Shown in pieces: positions 25,158 through 32,888 of a stretch of DNA of 64,000 bases. The stretch covers positions 1 through 64,000 of the forward strand of contig JBPCNO010000166.1 in the NCBI GenBank assembly GCA_051001135.1, given 5' to 3'. Position numbers and translations under genes: made by a program. The notes under the pieces were generated by a model, which searched no databases, was not told the origin of the DNA, and was given only the letters and a program-made list of their open reading frames with translations. This stretch comes from CAWHMN01 sp051001135. GTDB lineage: Bacteria > Acidobacteriota > Terriglobia > Terriglobales > Acidobacteriaceae. The first letter of the stretch is position 1; the number at the start of each line of letters is the position of its first letter.

Positions 25158-25174
25158 CTACTTATGAGTAGAGT
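25158..25174. promoter_or_regulatory. Operator-like site upstream of the ParG-like gene
   Basis: CTACT (25158-25162) and AGTAG (25167-25171) form an inverted repeat about four bases apart. On the strand of the gene the site reads ACTC-T-ACTC (tetramers at 25171-25174 and 25166-25169). ACTC boxes are the known half-sites of ParG proteins such as that of plasmid TP228, so self-repression is a reasonable inference. Confidence 0.5.
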
Positions 25175-25355
25175 GGCTATCGGGCTTCTGATGGGACCGG
25201 CTGAAGGCGACAAGGTCCCCTCAACTCTTTGGCAGACATCTCGAGGGTGGCTGCGAGTAATCGACCATGCCTTGCCGTCAATATCCAGCGATCGAGATCC
25301 TTGCGTAGCGTAGCGTAGTAGTCTTTTCCCGGAACACCTTTGCGCTACTCGGCTC

Positions 25356-25372
25356 GCTGACATAGGGTCAGC
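25356..25372. promoter_or_regulatory. Inverted repeat upstream of the GH20 gene
   Basis: GCTGAC (25356-25361) and GTCAGC (25367-25372) form a perfect 6-5-6 inverted repeat about 40 bp before the hexosaminidase start. It could be an operator; there is no second copy in the window to support this. Confidence 0.3.
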
Positions 25373-25411
25373 ATCGTATCCACCCAGTCTGTTGTTCCAT
25401 GGAGAGATCAC

Positions 25412-27466
25412 GTGTCGCGTTCCCGCCTGCTGCGCTCCTGCACCATGCCGCTCATCCTGGCCTCGGCAATTCTTGTCAGCAATCCTCCACTGCAGGCGCA
25501 GACGCCTTTGCACATGATGCCGCTTCCAGCCCATGCCGCCCAGGGTTCTGGAAGTTTTCTGATCGACGACGGCTTTCAGATGGTGTTTGAAGGACACACG
25601 GAGCCGCGCCTCGACCGCGCACGTCAGCGCTTCCTCACCAACCTCACTCGCGAGACAGGCATCCTGCATTGGCCACCCTCTACTGCCGGTCAGTCTCAAT
25701 TCATCATCAGGACGGCAGGGCCGAGTGCTCCAGTGCAGCAATTAGGAGAGGATGAGTCATATCATCTCGAAGTATCGTCCACCAAGGTCGTCTTGAGCGC
25801 GCCGAATCCGCTCGGCATTCTGCATGGCCTGCAGACGTTCCTTCAACTGGTGAACACGACGCCTCAGGGCTACGCCGTGTCTTCCGTGGTGATCGACGAC
25901 AAGCCCCGCTTTCCATGGCGCGGTCTCATGATCGATTGCGGACGGCACTTCATGCCGCTCGACATCATTCGTCGGAACCTGGACGGTATGGAAGCGGTCA
26001 AGCTCAACGTGTTTCACTGGCATCTGTCGGAAGACCAGGGTTTCCGTATCGAGAGTAAGACCTTCCCATTGCTGCAGGAGAAGGGCTCCGATGGCCTCTA
26101 CTACACGCAAGAGCAGGTACGAAGCATTCTGGAATACGCACGCGATCGTGGTATCCGCGTCATACCCGAATTCGATATGCCTGGTCATGCAACCTCATGG
26201 TTCGTCGGCTATCCCGACCTCGCGAGCGGCAAGGGTCCATATCAGATTGAGCGCAAGTGGGGTATCTTCAATCCCGCCATGGATCCTACGCGCGAGAGCA
26301 CCTATGACTTTCTCGATCGCTTTCTCGGCGAAATGACGGCTCTGTTCCCGGATGCCTATTTCCATATCGGCGGCGACGAGTGCAACGGCAAGGAGTGGGA
26401 TGCGAACCCGAGGATCCAGCAATACATGCGCGAGCACCACCTCAAAGACGATGCGGCATTGCAGGCGTACTTCACCAGCCGCGTGCAGAAGCTGGTCACC
26501 AAGCGCCACAAGATCACCATCGGCTGGGACGAAGTGCTGCAGCCGGGTACCCCAAACGATGTCGTGATCCAATCCTGGCGCGGTCAGGACTCGCTCGCGC
26601 AAGCAGCGCGGCGCGGCTATCGCGGCATCCTCTCGTCAGGCTACTATCTCGATCTGAATGAGCCAGCCTCACAGCACTACGCAGTGGATCCGCTGGTAAA
26701 TGCCACCGGGAAATTGACGCCTGAGCAGGAGAGCCGCGTGCTTGGAGGCGAGGCGGCCATGTGGACGGAATATGTAACGCCGGAAAATATAGGCAGCCGC
26801 ATCTGGCCGCGCACGGCAACCATCGCCGAACGCCTATGGTCGCCACAAGATACGAAGAACGTCGACTCGATGTACCAGCGGCTGGCCATTATCTCCCAGA
26901 CGCTCGCGTATTTCGGCCTGCCCTACCATGCCAACGGCGAACAGATGCTGCAGCGTCTGGCCGGCACTGCGGACCCATCCTCGCTGAAGGTGCTTGCGAG
27001 TGTGGTGGAGCCTCCGAAGGAATACGCGCGCGAAGAATTGCGCAACTACGACCTCTACACGCCGCTCAACCGGATGGTCGACGCGGTGCCGCCTGAGAGC
27101 GATTGTGCCCGTGTATTTCGCGATCTTGCGAGCCGGATCACCTCGGGAAAGGGAACGACCGCTGATGTGCAGCAGGCCCGCCAATGGCTCGCCGAATGGC
27201 GCGACAATGACGGGGCACTGCAGCCGCTCCTGTCGGACTCTGCATTAACGGCGGAACTCGTCCCGGTCTCACACAATCTCCGAGATGCCGCGGCCATTGG
27301 TCTAACGGCTCTCGATGCTATCGAAAAGGAGCAGCCCGTGAGCGCGCAAGTACGGCAGCAACAGCTCGCAACTCTGAAGAGACTGGAGGCCCCCCAGGCC
27401 GTGCTCCTCGACAGGGCGGTTCCTGGGATCGAGCTTCTCGTCCTTGGGACCACGCCGCAGCCGTAG
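25412..27466 (+). CDS. Secreted beta-N-acetylhexosaminidase, GH20
   Basis: The 684-residue protein has a signal peptide (residues 1-30, ending in PPLQAQ), a GH20b-type alpha/beta domain, and a TIM barrel with DCGRHFMPLDIIRRNLDGM, FHWHLSEDQGFR, FDMPGHATSW and the catalytic pair Asp322-Glu323 in FHIGGDEC. The Asp polarises the substrate acetamido group and the Glu is the general acid, as in chitobiases. It should release terminal GlcNAc or GalNAc from chitin oligomers, peptidoglycan or glycoproteins in the periplasm or outside. The start is GTG 25412 with GGAG seven bases upstream; there is no in-frame ATG before the signal peptide. It is followed by the GH127 gene after about 200 bp. Confidence 0.95.
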   Translation: MSRSRLLRSCTMPLILASAILVSNPPLQAQTPLHMMPLPAHAAQGSGSFLIDDGFQMVFEGHTEPRLDRARQRFLTNLTRETGILHWPPSTAGQSQFIIRTAGPSAPVQQLGEDESYHLEVSSTKVVLSAPNPLGILHGLQTFLQLVNTTPQGYAVSSVVIDDKPRFPWRGLMIDCGRHFMPLDIIRRNLDGMEAVKLNVFHWHLSEDQGFRIESKTFPLLQEKGSDGLYYTQEQVRSILEYARDRGIRVIPEFDMPGHATSWFVGYPDLASGKGPYQIERKWGIFNPAMDPTRESTYDFLDRFLGEMTALFPDAYFHIGGDECNGKEWDANPRIQQYMREHHLKDDAALQAYFTSRVQKLVTKRHKITIGWDEVLQPGTPNDVVIQSWRGQDSLAQAARRGYRGILSSGYYLDLNEPASQHYAVDPLVNATGKLTPEQESRVLGGEAAMWTEYVTPENIGSRIWPRTATIAERLWSPQDTKNVDSMYQRLAIISQTLAYFGLPYHANGEQMLQRLAGTADPSSLKVLASVVEPPKEYAREELRNYDLYTPLNRMVDAVPPESDCARVFRDLASRITSGKGTTADVQQARQWLAEWRDNDGALQPLLSDSALTAELVPVSHNLRDAAAIGLTALDAIEKEQPVSAQVRQQQLATLKRLEAPQAVLLDRAVPGIELLVLGTTPQP

Positions 27467-27608
27467 TATTCGCGGCAACAGAGAAGACGGATCGAGGATA
27501 AGTAGTTGTTTCATCGATACAAACAATTCTGAAGCGCTGCTGTCCGAGTCGTTACTTCCGGTTGCCCCATCGATGATGGTCATAAAGCGGAATCATAGTT
27601 CCTAGACT

Positions 27609-27648
27609 GTTTGTACTATGCGCTGCGAGCCGGAGAGTTTGTACGATG
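27609..27648 (+). promoter_or_regulatory. Two direct copies of GTTTGTACNATG upstream of the GH127 gene
   Basis: GTTTGTACTATG (27609-27620) and GTTTGTACGATG (27637-27648) repeat with 28 bp between their starts, just before the TTG start at 27674. A related TTTGTACTAG occurs near 38515 upstream of receptor 2. This could be a binding site for a carbohydrate-responsive regulator; it is untested. Confidence 0.3.
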
Positions 27649-27673
27649 AGGCGTCTGTTCTCAGGAGCTTCTT

Positions 27674-29731
27674 TTGCATTCGGAATCTCGCGCCCCGTTC
27701 AGCCGCCGCAGCTTTATGCGGAGAGCTGGCGCCTTCAGCCTTGCTTCTCTGGTGGGCCCTCGGCTCTCGCCGCTTGCAAACGCAGCAGAGAGCGGGGCTT
27801 CGAGTCGCACATGGGAAACCGTAAGAAATCGTGCTCCCCTGGCGCCAAATGCCTTTTATCTTCTGCCGCTCGGATCGATTCGGCCGAAGGGGTGGCTGTA
27901 TCGGCAACTTCGTGTCCAGGCCAATGGCCTTGGCGGTCACCTCGACGAAACATGGGCTGACGTAGGCCCAAATAGCGGATGGCTCGGAGGTACGGGCGAG
28001 TCGTGGGAGAGAGGTCCGTATTTTCTCGATGGGCTTGTTCCGCTTGCCTATGTTCTCGACGATGCCGGCCTCAAAGCCAAAGCGCAAAGGTACATCGATT
28101 GGACGCTCGAAAATCAGGCCGCAAGCGGGATGATTGGACCTGCGAGTAATGACGACTGGTGGCCACGCATGGTCATGCTGAAGGTCCTGACACAATATCA
28201 GGAGGCCACAACCGATCCGCGTGTTATTCCTGTACTTTCTCGATATTTCACTTATCAGCTTGAGCAGTTACCACAGCGGCCGCTGCGCGATTGGGGCAAG
28301 TACCGCTGGCAAGACGAAATCCTAAGTGTGCTGTGGCTCTACAACCGCATCGGAGATACTAAGCTCCTCGACCTCGCTCATCTGCTTCATCAGCAGGGAC
28401 ACGATTGGCGTGCGCAGTTTGCAAATTTTCAGTTCACCAAACCCATCACGCCGGAGTCCATAGGTCTTACCAGCGGACATCAGACCGAGGCTTCGCTCGC
28501 CACGCATGGCGTAAACAATGCACAGGCTCTCAAGGCATCGCCTGTGTGGTCGATGGTTTCGGGATTGCCGGGCGATCGGAACGCGATTTTTCATCAGCTC
28601 GATGAGCTAGACCGGTATCACGGCCTGGTGACCGGGATCTTTTCGGCCGACGAGCACTTTGCTGGCCGCAGTCCTTCCCAGGGGACTGAGCTTTGTACAG
28701 TTGTGGAGGCCATGTTCTCGCTCGAACAGTCGCTCGCTATTGTGGGAGACGCGCGGCTTGGAGACCGGCTCGAGCGGATTGCGTTCAATGCGCTGCCCGG
28801 AGCATTTACTGATGATATGTGGGCTCATCAGTACAACCAGGAAGCGAATCAGGTAGAGTGCAGCCTTCACCACAAGCCGTGGACGACCGACGGTCCCGAA
28901 TCAAATCTCTATGGACTCGACCCCAACTTCGGGTGTTGCACTGCAAACTTCCACCAAGGCTGGCCAAAGTTTACGGCGAGCCTGGTTATGTTGACGGCTG
29001 ACGACGGCCTTGCGCTGACCGCATATGCTCCCTGTGAAGCACATACTGTGGTCCGCGGCGTTCCCGTCCATCTGATCGAAGAGACAGAATATCCGTTTCG
29101 CGGAAGAGTGTCCCTGACCATCCATCCTGCGCAGCCGCTCGCCTTCCCGCTGCGACTTCGTATTCCGGGCTGGGCGCACGGCACAACGATGAAAGTGAAT
29201 AGCGAGAAGCAGCCCGATCCAGATCCGGAGCGCTTCGCGATCATCGAGCGCACGTGGAGAGCAGGGGATCGGATCGAATTGGAGTTTCCGCTCCAACCGA
29301 AGGTTTCGCGATGGTATAACCAATCAGTCGCACTGGAGCGCGGCCCGCTGGTTTTTTCCTATGGCATTGGAGAGAACTGGCTCAAGCTCCGCGATCGCGA
29401 CATGACTGCCGATTGGCAGGTGTACCCGGCGACGCAGTGGAATTATGCGCTCGCTGCCGACGCAAACTCTGCCAACCAATCCATTTCAGTGGTGGAGAAT
29501 CCTGCGGCTATCAATGGGGAAGCCGGGCCCTTTACACGCACCACTGTGCCTGTCCAATTGAATGTAAAGGCGCGCAAATTCCCCGAGTGGCAAGCCGAAG
29601 ATGGTGTGGCGCAACCGGTACCGCAAAGCCCGGTCGAGAGCCGGCAGCAGCCTGACGAAACGCTGTCTCTGATCCCTTATGCTGCGGCAAAGCTCCGGAT
29701 CACCTGCTTCCCGGAGCTGAAAAAGAGCTGA
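27674..29731 (+). CDS. GH127/DUF1680-family glycoside hydrolase, Tat-exported
   Basis: Translation most likely begins at TTG 27674, with CAGGAG about eight bases upstream, because this includes the twin-arginine signal SRRSFMRRAGAFSLASLVG. The mature chain is an (alpha/alpha)6 barrel of the DUF1680 superfamily: TGESWERGPYFLDGLVPLAY, then QEANQVECSLHHKPW, then FGCCTANFHQGWPKF with Cys421-Cys422. In the type member HypBA1 (beta-L-arabinofuranosidase) a cysteine in the equivalent Cys-Cys pair is the zinc-bound nucleophile. The Glu-Cys spacing here differs slightly from that enzyme, so another DUF1680 clade and another sugar are possible. Length is 685 residues. It is probably secreted and acts on plant cell-wall arabinan or a related glycan. 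Confidence 0.88.
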   Translation: MHSESRAPFSRRSFMRRAGAFSLASLVGPRLSPLANAAESGASSRTWETVRNRAPLAPNAFYLLPLGSIRPKGWLYRQLRVQANGLGGHLDETWADVGPNSGWLGGTGESWERGPYFLDGLVPLAYVLDDAGLKAKAQRYIDWTLENQAASGMIGPASNDDWWPRMVMLKVLTQYQEATTDPRVIPVLSRYFTYQLEQLPQRPLRDWGKYRWQDEILSVLWLYNRIGDTKLLDLAHLLHQQGHDWRAQFANFQFTKPITPESIGLTSGHQTEASLATHGVNNAQALKASPVWSMVSGLPGDRNAIFHQLDELDRYHGLVTGIFSADEHFAGRSPSQGTELCTVVEAMFSLEQSLAIVGDARLGDRLERIAFNALPGAFTDDMWAHQYNQEANQVECSLHHKPWTTDGPESNLYGLDPNFGCCTANFHQGWPKFTASLVMLTADDGLALTAYAPCEAHTVVRGVPVHLIEETEYPFRGRVSLTIHPAQPLAFPLRLRIPGWAHGTTMKVNSEKQPDPDPERFAIIERTWRAGDRIELEFPLQPKVSRWYNQSVALERGPLVFSYGIGENWLKLRDRDMTADWQVYPATQWNYALAADANSANQSISVVENPAAINGEAGPFTRTTVPVQLNVKARKFPEWQAEDGVAQPVPQSPVESRQQPDETLSLIPYAAAKLRITCFPELKKS

Positions 29732-29732
29732 T

Positions 29733-29761
29733 GCCGGACGAGGCGCCGCTCGGCCTTTTTT
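29733..29761 (+). terminator. Possible rho-independent terminator after GH127
   Basis: Directly after the stop, GCC...GAG (29733-29742) can pair with CTC-GGC (29748-29753) with a short bulge, followed by a C and a run of six T. The stem is GC-rich but imperfect, and the next gene starts only about 40 bp further on, so partial read-through is likely. Confidence 0.45.
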
Positions 29762-29800
29762 GCTCGCACCCAGTGATTCCGACAAATGGAGAGATGGGGA

Positions 29801-32197
29801 ATGCTAACCCGGCGTGAATTCAGTTTGACTGCGGCAACTGCGGCCCTTGCGCTTCCTCTAACAAAGGCCTTGTCCATGGCGGGCGGTGTCTCCGTCCCGG
29901 CTCATGAGGACTTCACGCGCGAGGCTGACAACAACTTCACCCCGTTCGGATATCTGGATAACCCTTATCATTGCTGGGACATTCATCCGAGCGGAGTGTT
30001 TCGTTCGCTGCCGGGAGTTGGCTTCGGACTCTACTATCCTGCAGGGCCCGGAGGGTATTTCGATTACCGCAGGAACGGCATCTATGAGGCCTATCTGCAA
30101 ATCGGCTTTGTGACAGGCGGCCGCACGCTGTGGACCGCGGATGACTTTCGTGAAGGCGAGCTCATCGCCATACACCATAGCAAGGATGTCTTCACGTACA
30201 GGATTGCGACAGAGGGTCTGGAACTGACCTGCACGTTTTTCCAGGTTGGCGAAGACACGCTGGCGGCCCGAGTTGCATGCGAAGGCACACAATCGATTAC
30301 GTCGCCGGTCCGCATTATTGCTGCGCACCAATACCAACTCGGAGGAGCGCATTGGTGGGGCGGCGATGGCGTGATAGCCAGCTATCATGCTGCTTCCGAT
30401 GCGTGGATCACTCATGGTTTTGCGGCCGGCACGGTCTTCGCCGTGCGTGCTGATGCGGCCAGCCAGGCACGTTCCGTCCATACGGGAGGAGAGGGACAGC
30501 AAGCGCCGGCAGAGCAGAAGGGTGCGGAGGGCGCCACGGCTTACGAAACTAACGCTTTGCGAACTGCTCTGTTCTATGACGTCAATCCGGAACTGGCCGC
30601 GCGCGGCATGACTATCTATATGTCCCGCGGCGTGAATCGCAGCGCTGCGCTCAAAGAGCTCAAACGTGCGAAGGCGGCCGCGGCAGCGGAGTTGCGAACC
30701 AAGCATGCCGCGGATGCCAGATTCTGGGGCAATGCGCCGCGACTTGTGGGCGACTGGCCGCTCCATTGGAAGAATGGCTGGCGCTACGATTTTGAAACTC
30801 TCCGCATGATGGTCCGCAGGCCCGTGGGCATCTATCGGCATTCTTGGGATGCGATGCAGATCCAGTCGCCGCGCAGTGTTCTCGCGGAAACATCGATCGA
30901 TATGTGGGCGCTGAGCTATGCAGATCCAACATCGGCGAAGGAAGTGTTCGCCGGACAGTTTCTGGATGCGATCGAACCCAACGTGCCGTGTGCGCGCGAG
31001 GACGGCGTGATGAACATGGTCGCCGCCGATGGAAGCGAATGCGGAACCGCGATCTCGTGGTGCTATCCGTTCTATTGCGCCAAATCGATCTTCGAACGGA
31101 CTGGCGACCGGGAGTGGATGCTGGTTCTCTATCCAAAGCTGGCGGAATTCCTGCGCTGGACACTCGATAACCGAACCGATCGGGAAAAGTTCGTTATCGC
31201 CAAGTGCAGTTGGGAAAGCGGAATGGATGGCTCCAAGAGATTCCTCATCGATGAGCCTACAGGCGGCGAGACGACGGAGTTCGCCCGGTTGGTCGAGCTA
31301 CAGGCCGCGACCGCTCAGGCAGGATCGATTCTCGCTGAATTCGCAAAGGTGCTGGGCAAGGAGTCCGAAGCGGCGGAATGGCTGCGCTTGCACGAGATCT
31401 ATGCGGAAAAGACGCAGCAGATGTGGAATGGGCAGGACTGGTTCAACGACTACGATACCCGATCGATGCGGTCCATCACCTCGGTAGGCCGCGATGTTGG
31501 GCAGGTTGCGCCGATCTTTTGCGGGATCGCATCAAGACAGCAAGCAGAGAACATGCTGCCCACCCTGCGCGGCTTCTATGATGCGTCTCGTAATGGCGAG
31601 ATCGACCAAGGCCAGGATCCTCTCCTGTGGTCATCTCTGGTCTTACCCTATGTCGAGTCTCTCTGGAGGGCGGGGCAGTCCGATCTCCTCGCAGAAGTTG
31701 TGCACACGATCGCAGAGCGGATCTACACCAGCATGGACCGCCGCAAGACCCAAGTGCCAGGGACCAAGGAGCATCTTGGGTGGCCTGGAGTGAGCTGCGA
31801 AGTATGGGGCGTGGAGGGCGCGCGAGGCGGTGAGGGGTATGGGTGGGGAGCGGTGATGCCTGCTCACATCGTTCGCAACATCCTGGGTATCCGGGAGACC
31901 GGGGACTCCAATCGCCTTCTGCTATCGCCCAACCTGCCACCAGCATTCATGGAAACGGGACGCGTCTACGGAATTGAGAACCTGTCGTTTCGATGCGGCC
32001 GACTATCGGTTCGCTATCAATTGGGGGAGCAGGGGAGGATCAAAATCGCCGGCGCCTACGGAACTGGGGCACTGCTGGTGGAGCGCGACGAGGATGGTTC
32101 TCGAGTAGGTACCGGAGGGGCCGGCAAGTTCGCTTTCGATGGTCAGAACCGGCAGGTCTATCGCATCCTCTGCGGCGCAGGGCGCCCGCGAAGCTAG
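29801..32197 (+). CDS. Tat-exported (alpha/alpha)6-barrel hydrolase of the trehalase/GH63-like clan
   Basis: ATG 29801 begins MLTRREFSLTAATAALALPL, a clean twin-arginine signal; an ATG five codons earlier is also possible. The N-terminal half is beta-rich and the C-terminal half carries MGH1/GH63-like motifs: NGWRYDFETLRMMVRRP, SWDAMQIQSPRSVLAETSID, AKCSWESGMDGSKRF (the Glu-Ser-Gly-Met-Asp segment resembles the catalytic ESGWDFSSRW region of trehalases) and GWPGVSCEVWGVEGARGGEG near the end. Length is 798 residues. It should cleave an alpha-linked glucoside or a related glycan outside the cytoplasm; the exact substrate is unknown. It lies 70 bp after the GH127 gene in the same direction and converges on a two-component regulator gene. 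Confidence 0.8.
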   Translation: MLTRREFSLTAATAALALPLTKALSMAGGVSVPAHEDFTREADNNFTPFGYLDNPYHCWDIHPSGVFRSLPGVGFGLYYPAGPGGYFDYRRNGIYEAYLQIGFVTGGRTLWTADDFREGELIAIHHSKDVFTYRIATEGLELTCTFFQVGEDTLAARVACEGTQSITSPVRIIAAHQYQLGGAHWWGGDGVIASYHAASDAWITHGFAAGTVFAVRADAASQARSVHTGGEGQQAPAEQKGAEGATAYETNALRTALFYDVNPELAARGMTIYMSRGVNRSAALKELKRAKAAAAAELRTKHAADARFWGNAPRLVGDWPLHWKNGWRYDFETLRMMVRRPVGIYRHSWDAMQIQSPRSVLAETSIDMWALSYADPTSAKEVFAGQFLDAIEPNVPCAREDGVMNMVAADGSECGTAISWCYPFYCAKSIFERTGDREWMLVLYPKLAEFLRWTLDNRTDREKFVIAKCSWESGMDGSKRFLIDEPTGGETTEFARLVELQAATAQAGSILAEFAKVLGKESEAAEWLRLHEIYAEKTQQMWNGQDWFNDYDTRSMRSITSVGRDVGQVAPIFCGIASRQQAENMLPTLRGFYDASRNGEIDQGQDPLLWSSLVLPYVESLWRAGQSDLLAEVVHTIAERIYTSMDRRKTQVPGTKEHLGWPGVSCEVWGVEGARGGEGYGWGAVMPAHIVRNILGIRETGDSNRLLLSPNLPPAFMETGRVYGIENLSFRCGRLSVRYQLGEQGRIKIAGAYGTGALLVERDEDGSRVGTGGAGKFAFDGQNRQVYRILCGAGRPRS

Positions 32198-32216
32198 TTG
32201 GACGTGGGCGCGCGTT

Positions 32217-32239
32217 GATCAGAGTGCAGCGCTCTGATC
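32217..32239. terminator. Hairpin between convergent genes (8-bp stem, 7-base loop)
   Basis: GATCAGAG (32217-32224) pairs perfectly with CTCTGATC (32232-32239) around TGCAGCG. It sits in the 49-bp gap between the converging hydrolase and response-regulator genes and could end both transcripts. There is no U-tract. Confidence 0.6.
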
Positions 32240-32246
32240 CGGGCGG

Positions 32247-32888
32247 TCAACTCGCGAGGTGGATGATCCCTTGCTGGATCGCGGTTGTCGCCGCTTCGGT
32301 GCGGTCGGAGACCTCGAGCTTCTCCATAATGCTGTTGACATGGTTGCGCACGGTGTTATCGCTGATGTCGAGCACGGCTGCGATCTGTTTATTCGTCAAC
32401 CCTTTTGCGATCATCTCCACAATCTCGAGTTCGCGCGCCGTCAAGCTGGACCGCATCATGCGTTCGGCGAGCCGGGTTGCTATCTGCCCCGGAATATAGC
32501 GTCTTCCCGCGTGCACCGCGCAGATGGCTTCCAGCATCTGCTTCTTTGAGGTGTCCTTGAGCAGATATCCCTGTGCTCCGGCCTGCACCGCGCGATAGAT
32601 ATCTTCATCCGCCTCGAAACTTGTAAGAATGATCACCCGAGCGGAAATCTTCATCTTCTTCAACTCGCGCAGCGTCTCGATGCCGTCCAGTCCCGGCATG
32701 CGAAGGTCGAGCAGCAGGATATCGGGCATGCTCTGCTGAAGACTCATAAGCGCATCGCGGCCATTCGAGGCAGCTCCAATGACCTCGACTTCTCTTTGCG
32801 TACTGAGCATGCTGGTCAATCCCGTACGAACCACCGGGTGATCATCCACGATAAGAACGCGAATAGGTGTGCTCTCTTGCTTGTGCAT
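32247..32888 (-). CDS. NarL/FixJ-family response regulator
   Basis: The 213-residue protein has a receiver domain (acidic pocket Asp15-Asp16, phosphoacceptor Asp61 in LLLDLRMPGLDG, then ILTSF and the conserved Lys in YLLKDTSKKQ) and a C-terminal LuxR-type helix-turn-helix (LTARELEIVEMIAKGLTNKQ, then DNTVRNHVNSIMEKL). Its start overlaps the end of the kinase gene by 47 bases, so the two are translationally coupled and almost certainly a cognate pair. Its target genes are likely nearby carbohydrate genes; this is inference from position. Confidence 0.95.
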   Translation of the reverse strand: MHKQESTPIRVLIVDDHPVVRTGLTSMLSTQREVEVIGAASNGRDALMSLQQSMPDILLLDLRMPGLDGIETLRELKKMKISARVIILTSFEADEDIYRAVQAGAQGYLLKDTSKKQMLEAICAVHAGRRYIPGQIATRLAERMMRSSLTARELEIVEMIAKGLTNKQIAAVLDISDNTVRNHVNSIMEKLEVSDRTEAATTAIQQGIIHLAS

